A stretch of DNA of 64,000 nt from Thermanaerothrix solaris (GCF_032334255.1 NZ_JAUHMF010000001.1:1674001-1738000), one strand, 5' to 3'; counted from the first letter of the stretch, positions 24,085 to 32,368 are shown. Translations and numbers: made by a program. Notes: generated from the letters alone by a model not told the origin.

Positions 24085-24803
24085 GACACCGTTTTCCTCC
24101 CAATTGGGAACATATTCCACAGCAAGAGAATCAAACAGCCTGCACCTAAAAGGGTCCCGAGAGCGAGGTCGAGGCGAATGGCATTCCAGGTAGGGGGCTC
24201 ATCAGCGCGCGCGAGCGAGAAGAGGACGGTATGGAGTGCAAAGACCAAACCACCCCAGCCTACCCGGTGCGCGGCAGGCGGCTCTTGCCAACGCCTCTCC
24301 ATCGCCCAGAAGAGCGCGAGCAGACTCATTGCAGCCAGAGGCTGAAGGGGCCAACGCAGAGTGGTGTGCCCCCATTCATCCCGGATGGGCAATGCCCACC
24401 AGGCACCGGCAGGGGCAGATGGGCCATAGGCGCACCCGGCGTCCCAACAGCCTAGCCAGGCAGCCGCGGTGACGGTGGGTAAGAGCGGGAGCAGATCCGC
24501 ACCTAGAACCAACCAAGAGCGACGCAATCCCCATGCCAGCCCGCCCAAGCCCACCAGGCCCCCTAACAAAGCCCCGACCCCACTCAGCCCGCCTTGCCAG
24601 ACTTGAGGTATAACCAGGGGGTGAGCGCGGAAATAGGTGGGATGAAGGATGACATACCCCAGACGGGCACCGATCAGCGCAGCCATCAGCACCGCCAGCC
24701 CCAGGCCGAGGCGGGCAAATCGCGCTCGCGGTGGACCGCTATGCGCCACTTGCCACAAACCCAGCGTAACCCCTAGAGCCAACCAGAGCGAGAACGGATT
24801 CAT
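24081..24803 (-). CDS. Lgt-like membrane protein
   Basis: The 240-residue protein has about seven membrane helices and resembles prolipoprotein diacylglyceryl transferase (PF01790): IGARLGYVILHPTYF, VWQGGLSGVGALLGGLVG, LGCWDAGCAYG and LQPLAAMSLLALFW correspond to conserved Lgt blocks (HGGL-like, R-x-GN-like and QP). The canonical Arg/Gly/Asn of the Lgt signature are replaced (GCWDAGCAYG), so it may be a paralogue without the classic activity. It is the first gene of the operon with the nitrilase (4-bp overlap) and nadE. Why an Lgt-like protein would sit with NAD synthesis is unclear. A housekeeping lgt may lie elsewhere. Confidence 0.7.
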   Translation of the reverse strand: MNPFSLWLALGVTLGLWQVAHSGPPRARFARLGLGLAVLMAALIGARLGYVILHPTYFRAHPLVIPQVWQGGLSGVGALLGGLVGLGGLAWGLRRSWLVLGADLLPLLPTVTAAAWLGCWDAGCAYGPSAPAGAWWALPIRDEWGHTTLRWPLQPLAAMSLLALFWAMERRWQEPPAAHRVGWGGLVFALHTVLFSLARADEPPTWNAIRLDLALGTLLGAGCLILLLWNMFPIGRKTVS

Positions 24804-25176
24804 CGGGCCACCTGTTGTTTGAATTATACGGCAGAGCGCAGGAAGCGATGGTTGTTATATGCAGTCGGAGTTGTTTTTCGGCGCTGATGGGATACTCCAA
24901 AACGATTGAGGTGCATTTGAGACATGGCCGGAAATCCGGATAATTTGAGCCGATCCGGCTGACAGATTTCCCCCGAAAGTAAGCTGGGGAACAACCGATC
25001 CCCTAGCCCCCCCTCAGAAGATGTTGTGACTATTGCCCGTGGATATACTCTCGAGACGAGCACAGGCAGGCGAAGTTTTTAGATCGGCTCAGCCAGATGA
25101 TACCCCATCTTCGTTCTACACCCTGCGCCTCCGCTCCAATCGCTCATGCTATAATCGCTCCAAAGGAGTGATAACC
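24804..25176. other. Divergent intergenic region
   Basis: These 373 bases lie between two divergent genes. No gene or RNA was recognised. TGCTATAAT at 25147-25155 is an extended -10 box for the plus-strand lipoprotein gene starting at 25177. No operator-like repeat stood out. Confidence 0.55.
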
Positions 25177-26460
25177 ATGCGCACCTGGATGCTGATGATC
25201 ATTCTGGTTGCCCTGCTGGCAGCCTGTGCCGCACCTGCGCCTTCGCCTACCCCGCCGCCCCTGCGCCCAACCTCGGCCCAACCCCAGCGCCCTACGGCTG
25301 CTTCGCCTACCCCACCCCCACCGCAACCCACGACCACCCTCGCCCCCACCCTCACAGCTTCGTTGGCCCTCACCCCCGCCACCCCTGCCCCTGACCCGGC
25401 CCGCTTAACCTGGAGACTCTATGTCAGCGGCCTGGAGCGTCCGGTAGACCTGGCCGACCTGGGCGATGGTCGCATCCTGGTGCTGGAACAGGCCGGCGTC
25501 ATCCGTCAGGTAACCAACGGGCAGGTGGAAATTGCGCCGTTCATGGACCTGCGCGATCGTGTTGGCAGCCAGGGCTCCGAACAGGGCCTGCTCGGCATTG
25601 CCCTGGACCCTGAGTTTGACCGCAACGGCCTTTTTTACCTAAATTACACCGACCGGCAAGGCAACACGGTCGTCGCGCGCTACGCCCTGACCCCCGATGG
25701 CCGCTTTGGTGACCCCCAATCCGAGGCACGCCTGCTCTACGTTGAACAACCTTACGCCAATCACAACGGCGGTGGGTTGGTCTTTGGCCCCGATGGTTAT
25801 CTCTACATCGGTCTGGGCGATGGCGGCTCCGCAGGTGACCCACAAGGGCGGGCCCAGAATCCCGCCACCCTGCTGGGTAAAATGCTCCGAATTGACGTGC
25901 ACAGCGCTCAGCCCTATGCTATCCCGGCCGATAACCCCTTTGCCAGCGGCGAGGGCGGGCGGCAGGAAATCTGGGCCTTGGGTCTGCGCAATCCCTGGCG
26001 CTATGCCTTTGACCCGGCCACGGGTGATCTCTACATTGCCGATGTGGGGCAAAACCGCTGGGAGGAGGTGGATTACCTCCCGGCGGGGGCGCCACCCGGT
26101 GCCAACTTCGGCTGGAACTATCGCGAGGGCGCCCACCCCTTCAAAGGCGAGCCGCCCGCTGGTGTGACCCTGATTGACCCGGTCTGGGAATACGGGCACG
26201 ATCAGGGCGGGTGTTCGATCACCGGCGGCTTTGTCTATCGTGGGCAGGCCCTGCCGGAACTGCAAGGGGTCTATATCTTCGGGGATTACTGCAGCGGGCA
26301 GGTGTGGGGGCTCTGGCGCATCCCGACCAGCCACACCTGGCAGGCGCTGGAATTGATGCGCACCCCGGCCAACATCAGCGCCTTTGGGCAGGATCGTCAG
26401 GGTGAACTCTACCTGCTCGATCACCGCAGCGGGAGGCTATATCGCCTGGAACGGCCCTAA
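25177..26460 (+). CDS. PQQ-type sugar dehydrogenase (GSDH-like) lipoprotein
   Basis: The protein has 427 residues from the ATG at 25177 (CAAAGGAG upstream). A lipoprotein signal (LVALLAACAAPAP, Cys ~17) is followed by a Pro/Thr-rich linker to ~75. The rest is a six-bladed propeller of the soluble glucose/sorbosone dehydrogenase family, with SEQGLLGIALDPEFDRNGLFYLNYT, HNGGGLVFGPDGYLYIGLGDGG (catalytic His and calcium/PQQ region), GLRNPWRYAFDPATGDLYIADVGQNRWEEV and YIFGDYCSGQVWGL. It should act outside the membrane and oxidise sugars if PQQ is supplied; no PQQ synthesis genes are in the window. Some homologues bind other ligands. Confidence 0.88.
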   Translation: MRTWMLMIILVALLAACAAPAPSPTPPPLRPTSAQPQRPTAASPTPPPPQPTTTLAPTLTASLALTPATPAPDPARLTWRLYVSGLERPVDLADLGDGRILVLEQAGVIRQVTNGQVEIAPFMDLRDRVGSQGSEQGLLGIALDPEFDRNGLFYLNYTDRQGNTVVARYALTPDGRFGDPQSEARLLYVEQPYANHNGGGLVFGPDGYLYIGLGDGGSAGDPQGRAQNPATLLGKMLRIDVHSAQPYAIPADNPFASGEGGRQEIWALGLRNPWRYAFDPATGDLYIADVGQNRWEEVDYLPAGAPPGANFGWNYREGAHPFKGEPPAGVTLIDPVWEYGHDQGGCSITGGFVYRGQALPELQGVYIFGDYCSGQVWGLWRIPTSHTWQALELMRTPANISAFGQDRQGELYLLDHRSGRLYRLERP

Positions 26461-26471
26461 ATGGAGCAACC

Positions 26472-27182
26472 ATGATCTTGTATGTGGGTGTAGAAAATGG
26501 GACGGAAGGGCGTTCCCTGGCCTGGGCGCTGGAGCACCCGGGTTGTTTTGCCTACGGACGTGACGCCACCGAAGCCTTGATTGCCATCGTCCCGGCCTAC
26601 GTCGCCTATGCCGCCTGGGTCAATCGCCACGCTCAGCCCTCATGGCTGCCTGAGGGCGGGGACGTGGACGTACGCTTGGTCGAAGTGTGGGAGGTCTATC
26701 ACCTTAATGATCGCTATGAGCGCACGACCAGCGGCGGCTATGAGGTCAATGCCTGGTTTCAACACGACTGGAAGCCGCTCACCCGCCTGGAGGTGCGGCG
26801 GGGTATGCAAATGTTAGCCTGGAGCCGTGCCGACCTGCTCGCCCTGGTACAGGGGTTGGATGCGGCCACGCTCGACCGCACCTACCCGGGTGAACGCTGG
26901 AGCATCCGCGGCATTCTGGAACACGTGGCCGGCGCCGAGTGGTGGTACCTGGACCGCCTGGGCCTGGCTGGAATGCCACGCGCTGCGCTGCCTGCCGACG
27001 TATTTGAGCGCTTGACGATGGTGCGCCAGCGCCTGGAGGCGGTATTGCCGCAACTGGAAGGGGAAGAGCGCGTCATCGGTAGGCAAGGGGAGTTGTGGAG
27101 CCCGCGCAAACTCCTGCGCCGTGCCCTCTGGCACGAACGCGATCACTATGACCACATTCGCCGCCTGCTCGGCTTAATATAA
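26472..27182 (+). CDS. DinB-family protein
   Basis: The 236-residue protein starts 11 bp after the sugar dehydrogenase. The first ~75 residues form a small HicB-like alpha/beta segment (YVGVENGTEGRSLAWALEHPGCFAYG). From ~105 the sequence is a DinB four-helix bundle: WSIRGILEHVAGAEWWYLDRL with one metal His and LWHERDHYDHIRRLLG with two more at the end. DinB proteins bind a divalent metal and often transfer thiols (for example bacillithiol or mycothiol), but many have no known role. The N-terminal extension is uncommon but recurs in similar proteins. A terminator follows at 27208. Confidence 0.82.
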   Translation: MILYVGVENGTEGRSLAWALEHPGCFAYGRDATEALIAIVPAYVAYAAWVNRHAQPSWLPEGGDVDVRLVEVWEVYHLNDRYERTTSGGYEVNAWFQHDWKPLTRLEVRRGMQMLAWSRADLLALVQGLDAATLDRTYPGERWSIRGILEHVAGAEWWYLDRLGLAGMPRAALPADVFERLTMVRQRLEAVLPQLEGEERVIGRQGELWSPRKLLRRALWHERDHYDHIRRLLGLI

Positions 27183-27207
27183 ACCCCGCTAAAAACCAAG
27201 ATTACGG

Positions 27208-27235
27208 GAAAACCCGCATGACACGGCGGGTTTTC
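27208..27235 (+). terminator. Terminator after the DinB gene
   Basis: A 10-bp perfect stem (GAAAACCCGC 27208-27217 with GCGGGTTTTC 27226-27235) has its T-run inside the 3' arm. It lies 25 bp after the DinB stop. Confidence 0.7.
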
Positions 27236-27281
27236 GGCGTTAAAGTAGGGAGGCTCAAACTTTTTCAATCCGGAGGATGCC

Positions 27282-27959
27282 ATGCGTCGTACCATCATCT
27301 TATGGGGGAGTCTCATTGTGTTTTTGAGTGGTCTGCTGAGCGCCTGCGCGCCTTCCCCCCAACGCGTGCAAGCGGCAATCTTTCTAACCCAAACCGCCTG
27401 GACACCCATACCCACCCAGACGCCCTACCCCACCTACACCCGTTACCCTACTGCCACGCGTTATCCCACCTATACCCCTTACCCCACCTACACTAAGGTC
27501 TTGCCCACATCCACCCCTACTCCCAGCCCTACTCCGCCATTTACCCCCCAAACCATCGGCCCGATTTGGGATACTCTGCACAACACGTCGTATTCGGTAG
27601 AAGTGAGCCTCACCAACGTCCGCTGGCTCGAACGCGGCATCCACCGTGAGCCCAAAACCGGTAACACTTTCGTCATCGTGGATCTGGAGGTGAAGAACCT
27701 GGGCCCCGGTTCGATCAACAACTTCGGTCCGGGATTCTTTAAGGTGCTGGATGCCAACGGCGTGCTCAAAGAGGATGATTACACCAGCGATGTTGAAGAC
27801 TGCCACGTGGACTATGTGGATCTGATGCCCAACGGTGTCCTCAGCGGCTGTTTACTGTTCGAAGTTCCGCAGGCCGGTCACCTGGAACTCATCTTTGCGC
27901 CTTACCAATATGAACCACTCAAGCCCGGGCGCTATCTCTCGTTCATCCTGCGGCCCTGA
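27282..27959 (+). CDS. Lipoprotein with DUF4352-like domain
   Basis: The 225-residue protein has a lipoprotein signal (SGLLSACAPSP, Cys ~22), then ~50 residues of Tyr/Thr/Pro repeats (PTYTRYPTATRYPTYTP), which serve as a spacer, and a C-terminal beta-sandwich of ~125 residues. The sandwich has the DUF4352 pattern: VEVSLTNVRW, GNTFVIVDLEVKNLGPGSI, and a final LELIFAPYQYEPLKPGRYLSFIL. Two Cys (DCHVDY and SGCLLF) may form a disulfide. Such proteins sit on the outer face of the membrane; some DUF4352 members bind proteins or sense envelope conditions. No specific function is claimed. Confidence 0.8.
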   Translation: MRRTIILWGSLIVFLSGLLSACAPSPQRVQAAIFLTQTAWTPIPTQTPYPTYTRYPTATRYPTYTPYPTYTKVLPTSTPTPSPTPPFTPQTIGPIWDTLHNTSYSVEVSLTNVRWLERGIHREPKTGNTFVIVDLEVKNLGPGSINNFGPGFFKVLDANGVLKEDDYTSDVEDCHVDYVDLMPNGVLSGCLLFEVPQAGHLELIFAPYQYEPLKPGRYLSFILRP

Positions 27960-27997
27960 GCCGCAATCCCAATCCCAACATCATCATGGAGGACATC

Positions 27998-28390
27998 ATG
28001 AATCCCAACTATCGGCCCGAATCCACTTCTTCTCATGCTTCGTCATCCTCATCGCAACCCTATCAGGACCTGCGCACCTTGGCCGGTGTGATCAGGGTTC
28101 TGGGCTTCCTGGCCTGGGGTGGCGGTTTATTACAGGCTTTTTCTGCCGCCGCGCAAGCCTCTGACCATTGGGATGACCCGGTGATGCCTTTCCTGCTCTG
28201 GGTTGGAATTTCATTCACCGTCGGCTTGTTCAACCTGCTCACCGCCAGCTTAATTCAACTGGCTCTAGATGCTAAAGCCGATTTGGAGCAGTTGGTGGCC
28301 AAGATTGGCGCTCTAACCCCGAATCCCAAACCCATGGAGGCTGTCCCCGCCACAGAGGAGGGCGCCCCGCCCGCCTCATCTCAAGAGTAA
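27998..28390 (+). CDS. Small membrane protein, function unknown
   Basis: The protein has 130 residues; the ATG at 27998 is chosen because GGAGGA lies 4-9 bases before it, while an ATG at 27986 overlaps that site. A Ser-rich N-terminus (~25 residues) is followed by two membrane helices (~30-52 and ~65-92) and an acidic, Pro-rich tail. I recognise no family. It is 38 bp behind the DUF4352 lipoprotein and ends at a good terminator, so the two genes are likely one unit. Confidence 0.72.
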   Translation: MNPNYRPESTSSHASSSSSQPYQDLRTLAGVIRVLGFLAWGGGLLQAFSAAAQASDHWDDPVMPFLLWVGISFTVGLFNLLTASLIQLALDAKADLEQLVAKIGALTPNPKPMEAVPATEEGAPPASSQE

Positions 28391-28397
28391 CCTCCTC

Positions 28398-28423
28398 GCC
28401 CCGGCGTCTGCCGGGGCTTTTTT
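28398..28423 (+). terminator. Rho-independent terminator
   Basis: An 8-bp GC-rich stem (GCCCCGGC 28398-28405 with GCCGGGGC 28410-28417) is followed directly by TTTTTT. It ends the lipoprotein/small membrane protein unit. Confidence 0.93.
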
Positions 28424-28862
28424 GCTTTAGACAGCCCCCAAAAAAGCCCGGTTTGGGTTATCGTCGGCCTAACCACGCCGCTACGATTTCCCCCGCTATT
28501 CCCCCAGACGCTGGGGCATAAGATGCACCGCTCGCTGACAGGCTGAATCGGTATGACCCTAATGTGGGCAATCGCTCAGCGGCTAATTTCAGCCCTGTTC
28601 CTAACCAGCCTGGCGGAAACAGCCGCTATCGCACCCCATACTTATCTCACCCCTACCGCTTTAACCAATTTGCCGCCACGGGTCTCGAGCAATCGCCCTG
28701 ATCACCAGCCGGTTTTTATGATCGCCTCGCGCACGACCCGCACTGATGGATTTCTTGCAAAAATCTAATAGTTTTCATATGCAGTCTCACTAAAAAATTA
28801 AGTGCACCGCCGAGAAAAATGACGGCGGGTAAATAAACCCTTGGGAAAGGAGGGATGTGGCG
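28424..28862 (+). other. Long intergenic region before the hsp20 cluster
   Basis: No gene is supported in these 439 bases. TTGCAA (28755-28760) with TATGCA 17 bp later is a weak promoter candidate. A 6-bp stem (CCGCCG 28807-28812, CGGCGG 28823-28828) with a 10-base A-rich loop lies in the presumed leader, about 20 bases before the AAAGGAGG site. No CIRCE element was found. Confidence 0.5.
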
Positions 28863-29315
28863 ATGATCGAACCCTTCGTGCCCTGGCGTGAAATCCGACG
28901 CATGGAACGCGAGATGGAACGCATGGAGCGCGAGATGGATCGCCTGTTTGAAACGTTCTTCCCGCGCCGCCGTCGCTTCTTCGAGGTTGAATTCCCGCCC
29001 ATGAACGTGTGGACCAACCCTGAGGGCGCGGTGGTGACGGTAGAACTGCCCGGGGTTAACCCGGAGCAAATCGAGGTCTCTGTGGTCGGCGATACGCTGA
29101 CTCTGCGTGGCAAACGCGTCGCCGAGGATTTGCCCGAAGGTGCGCGTTACCAACGCCGCGAGCGCTTCCAAGGCGAGTTTGCCCGTTCGTTGCAATTGCC
29201 CTTCTCTATTGATGCCGATCACGTCGAAGCCCAATACGAGAACGGCATCTTGACCATCACCTTACCACGCGCCGAAGCCGATAAACCCAAACGCATCACC
29301 GTCCAGGCGGCCTGA
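28863..29315 (+). CDS. Small heat-shock protein (Hsp20), first copy
   Basis: The protein has 150 residues from the ATG at 28863, 7-9 bases after AAAGGAGG; a GTG 6 bases earlier is too close to it. Small heat-shock proteins hold unfolding proteins in a refoldable state. The N-terminal arm contains a Met/Glu/Arg repeat (RRMEREMERMEREMDRLFE). The alpha-crystallin domain runs ~47-140 with VTVELPGVNPEQIEV, LTLRGKR and YENGILTITLPRAE, the last ending in the A-x-x-x-(n)-L core. No I-x-I tail is obvious (ITVQAA at the end). It is the first of three tandem hsp20 genes. Confidence 0.93.
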   Translation: MIEPFVPWREIRRMEREMERMEREMDRLFETFFPRRRRFFEVEFPPMNVWTNPEGAVVTVELPGVNPEQIEVSVVGDTLTLRGKRVAEDLPEGARYQRRERFQGEFARSLQLPFSIDADHVEAQYENGILTITLPRAEADKPKRITVQAA

Positions 29316-29353
29316 GGCGTGCGCTGATCCTATCCGGAAAGGAGGGCTGTCCT

Positions 29354-29755
29354 ATGGCTGAGGAAACCCGAGCCTTGCAAGTGCGCGAAGAAACCCGTCC
29401 GGCTCGCGTTGAGCGGCCACGTCGCGTCTTTGCCCCGGCGGTGGATATCCTTGAAACTCCGGAGGATATCCTGATCCTGGCCGATATGCCGGGGGTCAAC
29501 CAGGATAACATTGAAGTAACCTTAGAGAAAAACATCCTCACCCTGCGTGGCACCGTCCAGAGCCATGCACCGCAAGGGTATGACTTGGACTACGCCGAGT
29601 ATGAGGGTGGGGATTACGAACGCACCTTCACCCTGACCGAAGACATCGAGCGCGATAAGATCGAAGCCTCGATCAAAGATGGCGTTTTGCAAGTTCGCCT
29701 GCCGAAGGCCGGTCCGGCACGCATCCGCCGCATCCCGGTCAAGGCGGCGGCATGA
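29354..29755 (+). CDS. Small heat-shock protein (Hsp20), second copy
   Basis: This 133-residue Hsp20 has a short charged N-terminus (~25 residues, many Glu/Arg) in place of the Met-rich arm of the first copy. The alpha-crystallin domain shows VDILETPEDILILADMPGVNQDNIEVTLEKNILTLRG and IEASIKDGVLQVRLPKAG. The tail ends RIRRIPVKAAA, giving a possible I-x-V anchor for oligomer formation. GGAAAGGAGG precedes the ATG. It begins 38 bp after the first copy. Its sequence is quite different from the other two, so these are old paralogues that may form mixed assemblies. Confidence 0.93.
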   Translation: MAEETRALQVREETRPARVERPRRVFAPAVDILETPEDILILADMPGVNQDNIEVTLEKNILTLRGTVQSHAPQGYDLDYAEYEGGDYERTFTLTEDIERDKIEASIKDGVLQVRLPKAGPARIRRIPVKAAA

Positions 29756-29785
29756 AAAACCCAAGCCGGGAAAGGAGGTGAGACT

Positions 29786-30295
29786 ATGCCCATCACCGAT
29801 CTGATTCCCTGGCGACCCAAGAACCGCGCGCTGGCCGTGCGCCGCGAGGCGGAACGCTCGCCCTTCGCTCTGATGCGCGATCTCGACCGCTGGATGGAGT
29901 CGTTCTTTGACCGCGCCTGGTCGCTCTCGCCGTGGGAGTGGTTTGAAGAGACCTGGGAGACTTTCACGCCGCGGGTAGATGTCAAAGAAACCGCCAAGAA
30001 GGTCGTTGTGACCGCCGAACTACCCGGCCTGGATGAAAAGGATATTGACATCTCCGTAGTCGGGGATACGCTGATCCTCAGCGGCGAGAAGCGCCAGGAG
30101 GAAGAGGAGCAGGGTGAGGATTACTACCGCATGGAGCGCCGCTACGGTGCATTCCGCCGCGTCATCCCGCTACCCTGCGAGGTGGAAGTGGACAAAGCCG
30201 AAGCCACCTTCAAGAAGGGCGTGCTGACCATTACCTTGCCCAAGACGCCCGAGGCGCAGAGCGCGCGTAAGTCCATCCCGATCAAGACGGCCTAA
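29786..30295 (+). CDS. Small heat-shock protein (Hsp20), third copy
   Basis: This 169-residue Hsp20 has the longest N-terminal arm, rich in Trp and Phe (MESFFDRAWSLSPWEWFEETWETF), a common feature of client-binding arms. The alpha-crystallin domain has PRVDVKETAKKVVVTAELPGLDEKDIDISVVGDTLILSGEK, YRMERRYGAFRRVIPLP and ATFKKGVLTITLPKTPEA. The tail KSIPIKTA contains the I-x-I motif that links subunits. AAAGGAGGTGA lies just before the ATG. A large GC palindrome (30314-30337) follows 18 bp after the stop and separates it from the histone-fold gene. Confidence 0.95.
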   Translation: MPITDLIPWRPKNRALAVRREAERSPFALMRDLDRWMESFFDRAWSLSPWEWFEETWETFTPRVDVKETAKKVVVTAELPGLDEKDIDISVVGDTLILSGEKRQEEEEQGEDYYRMERRYGAFRRVIPLPCEVEVDKAEATFKKGVLTITLPKTPEAQSARKSIPIKTA

Positions 30296-30313
30296 ACAGG
30301 TCTGCACCAACGG

Positions 30314-30337
30314 TGGGGGCGGGGATCCCCGCCCCCA
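30314..30337. terminator. Perfect 24-base GC palindrome between hsp20 and DUF1931 genes
   Basis: Positions 30314-30337 are a perfect inverted repeat (TGGGGGCGGGGA and its complement). As RNA it would be a very stable hairpin, followed by only TTT. It may be a weak terminator or attenuator, or a processing barrier, giving different levels of the hsp20 and downstream genes. Confidence 0.55.
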
Positions 30338-30369
30338 TTTCTAACTCATACACCGAGAGGAGGAATGCT

Positions 30370-30816
30370 ATGATCATCGGTGCGGCTCGGATGCAACATT
30401 TATTTCGCCGCATTGCCGGCATCACCGTAGATAAGAACGACCTCAAACGCATCTCTGATTTGATTAGCGATAAACTCCATGACCTGCTGCTCATGGCCGA
30501 GCGGGCTGCGGCGGCCAACGGGCGCGATGTGATCACCGAGGCAGATCTGCCCCTCACCGCAGGCTTTCAACGCAGTTTACAAGCCTTCCGCAATCTGGAG
30601 GAAGAGATCGAACTGCGCCCGGTATTGGAACGTATGGCGACCTACCCGCCGTTGGACCGCACGCTTTCGGCAGAGGTGGAGGCCATGTTGCCCGATTTGG
30701 CTGGCGCGCTGCTGCTGATCATGGCCAACAGCCTCAAGATTCTGGATCCCGAGGTGGAGAACCCACTGCCCGAGCATTGGGATCGGTTGGAACTTCTGCT
30801 GGAATTGACTTTATGA
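30370..30816 (+). CDS. DUF1931 histone-fold protein
   Basis: The protein has 148 residues from the ATG at 30370 (GAGAGGAGG upstream). It matches the DUF1931 family, whose Aquifex member folds as two tandem histone-like units in one chain. Landmarks are MQHLFRRIAGITVDKNDLKRISDLISDKLHDLLLMAERAAAANGRDVITEADLPLT, in which the Asp/Arg-type helix-loop-helix spacing of a histone fold is visible, and a C-terminal second unit with PPLDRTLSAEVEAMLPDLAGALLLIMANSLKIL. DNA binding is not proven for the family. It lies behind three hsp20 genes in the same direction, after a palindrome, so it could be co-expressed on heat stress. Confidence 0.88.
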   Translation: MIIGAARMQHLFRRIAGITVDKNDLKRISDLISDKLHDLLLMAERAAAANGRDVITEADLPLTAGFQRSLQAFRNLEEEIELRPVLERMATYPPLDRTLSAEVEAMLPDLAGALLLIMANSLKILDPEVENPLPEHWDRLELLLELTL

Positions 30817-31027
30817 GCATCCTCGCAACCCGCCCGGTTCAGTGAATACCGGCGGGTTGTGGTATCTCATCCCCATCCTCCCAGACTTTGATCCCGCTCC
30901 GATTGGGTAGCTTGGCCTCTCCGCTAAGCCGCACCGAATCCGGCTTGGTAATCGAATCGGTGGTCCCGGTCCTTGGGGGTAAAATTGAACTACCTGATTC
31001 GATTCCGCACCCGCTGGAAGGCTCCGC

Positions 31028-32368
31028 TTGTCCCGTTCGCCACTTTCCCGTTTGCTTCCCTTTCTGTTAACGTTGGTCATAGCACTTGGGGTGCGCGTGT
31101 GGCTGTGGCATACCTACCCCGTGCGCGCCTTCAGCGATACCGGGGCCTATCGCCGCGCTGCGCAGAGCATCCGCAACGGCTGGGAAAACTACGACGGCGT
31201 GCGCACACCGGGTTACCCAGCCTTTTTGGCCCTGTGGGGGAGCGATGAGCGCGTGTACCTGGCGCAACTGGGGGTAGGGGTGATAACGACGCTGCTCTTC
31301 TTTTACCTGGGCTGGCGGTTGTGGCGTTCACCGCTCGCAGGGATGATCGCGGCAATGGCACACACGCTAAACCTGGGGCAACTCTTCTTCGAAGCCCACC
31401 TGCTGAGCGAGACCCTGGCCACCTTCTGGGTCGTACTGACGTTAGCCCTGGCCTTGACCTGGTGGGAAGCCCCGCTCCGTTGGCGTCCTGTGGTAGCAGT
31501 GGGGATCGGCCTGAGCGGGGCGCTGGCCGGGCTGACCCGCCCCCTGTTTGTGTTTTTACCCTTCTGGCTGGGGGTAGCGCTGGCAGCACTGCCGGTCATC
31601 GGCGGTTCAGGCGGGATTGGGCAACGCCTTTCTCGCTTGGAATGGCGTACCCTGCTGGTAACCTGGCTTACCGCCGGTGCGCTGGTGGGGGCCTGGATGG
31701 CGTTTATCCACGCTCGTTTCGGGATGTGGAACGTCACCACCATGACTGGTTACAACCTGATCCAGCATACCGGGTATTATTTTGAATATGTGCCCGATGA
31801 CTACGCTGCCCTGCGCGAGGTGTACTTGCGCTATCGCGATGCCCGCATTGCGCAGTACGGCACGCAAAGCAACACCATCTGGCAAGCCATTCCGGAGATG
31901 ATGCAGGCGTCCGGGCTGGGGTTTTACGACCTCTCGCGCACCCTGGCACGCCTCTCCCTGCAACTTATTCGCGAACACCCTGATCTTTACCTGCGTTACG
32001 CCGTTAAGGGATGGTGGTTGTTTTGGCGCGCGCCGATCATCTGGGTGCCGGCGAATCTGACCGATCCGGCTTGGCAATCGTGGTTGAGCATGCTGGCCTG
32101 GGCCGAACGCGCCGGGCTGATTGGCCTCAACCTGCTCTTTATTCTGCTCTCACCGCTGATGCTGGTGCGGCGCTGGCGCGAGCGGCTATCTTTGCCGCCT
32201 TATTTAGGCTTGTTAGCCGCCACCCTGTGGCTCACCTCGATTCTACAAACCTTGCCCGACCACGGCGACAACCCGCGCTTCCTGGTGCCGATGCAATCGC
32301 TGGTCGTGCTATGGGGGATGGGAATTTTTATGGCTTTGCGGGCGAGACTTAAAAAACAACAGGGGTAG
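31028..32368 (+). CDS. GT39-type membrane glycosyltransferase
   Basis: The protein has 446 residues from a TTG at 31028, preceded by GGAAGG; no ATG fits better. It has about 10-12 membrane helices and the pattern of the ArnT/PMT (GT39, GT-C) superfamily. The first loop after helix 1 has an acidic spot (SDTGAYRRAAQSIRNGWENYDGVRTPGYPAFLA), the place where GT-C enzymes hold their catalytic Asp. It should move a sugar from a polyprenyl-phosphate donor to an acceptor on the outer side of the membrane. GGTAAAAT at 30978-30985 is a likely -10 box. A GT2-type polyprenyl-phosphate glycosyltransferase lies 9 kb away (39863) and could make such a donor. Confidence 0.82.
   Translation: MSRSPLSRLLPFLLTLVIALGVRVWLWHTYPVRAFSDTGAYRRAAQSIRNGWENYDGVRTPGYPAFLALWGSDERVYLAQLGVGVITTLLFFYLGWRLWRSPLAGMIAAMAHTLNLGQLFFEAHLLSETLATFWVVLTLALALTWWEAPLRWRPVVAVGIGLSGALAGLTRPLFVFLPFWLGVALAALPVIGGSGGIGQRLSRLEWRTLLVTWLTAGALVGAWMAFIHARFGMWNVTTMTGYNLIQHTGYYFEYVPDDYAALREVYLRYRDARIAQYGTQSNTIWQAIPEMMQASGLGFYDLSRTLARLSLQLIREHPDLYLRYAVKGWWLFWRAPIIWVPANLTDPAWQSWLSMLAWAERAGLIGLNLLFILLSPLMLVRRWRERLSLPPYLGLLAATLWLTSILQTLPDHGDNPRFLVPMQSLVVLWGMGIFMALRARLKKQQG

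Noticed and set aside
28553..28768. A 71-codon frame before the hsp20 cluster
   Set aside because: No ribosome site, no recognisable product, and codon use unlike its neighbours.
28424..28862. CIRCE or HrcA-type site before hsp20
   Set aside because: No TTAGCACTC-N9-GAGTGCTAA-like repeat is present. The GAGTGCGGT arms at 9743-9771 belong to the tRNA-Cys terminator.
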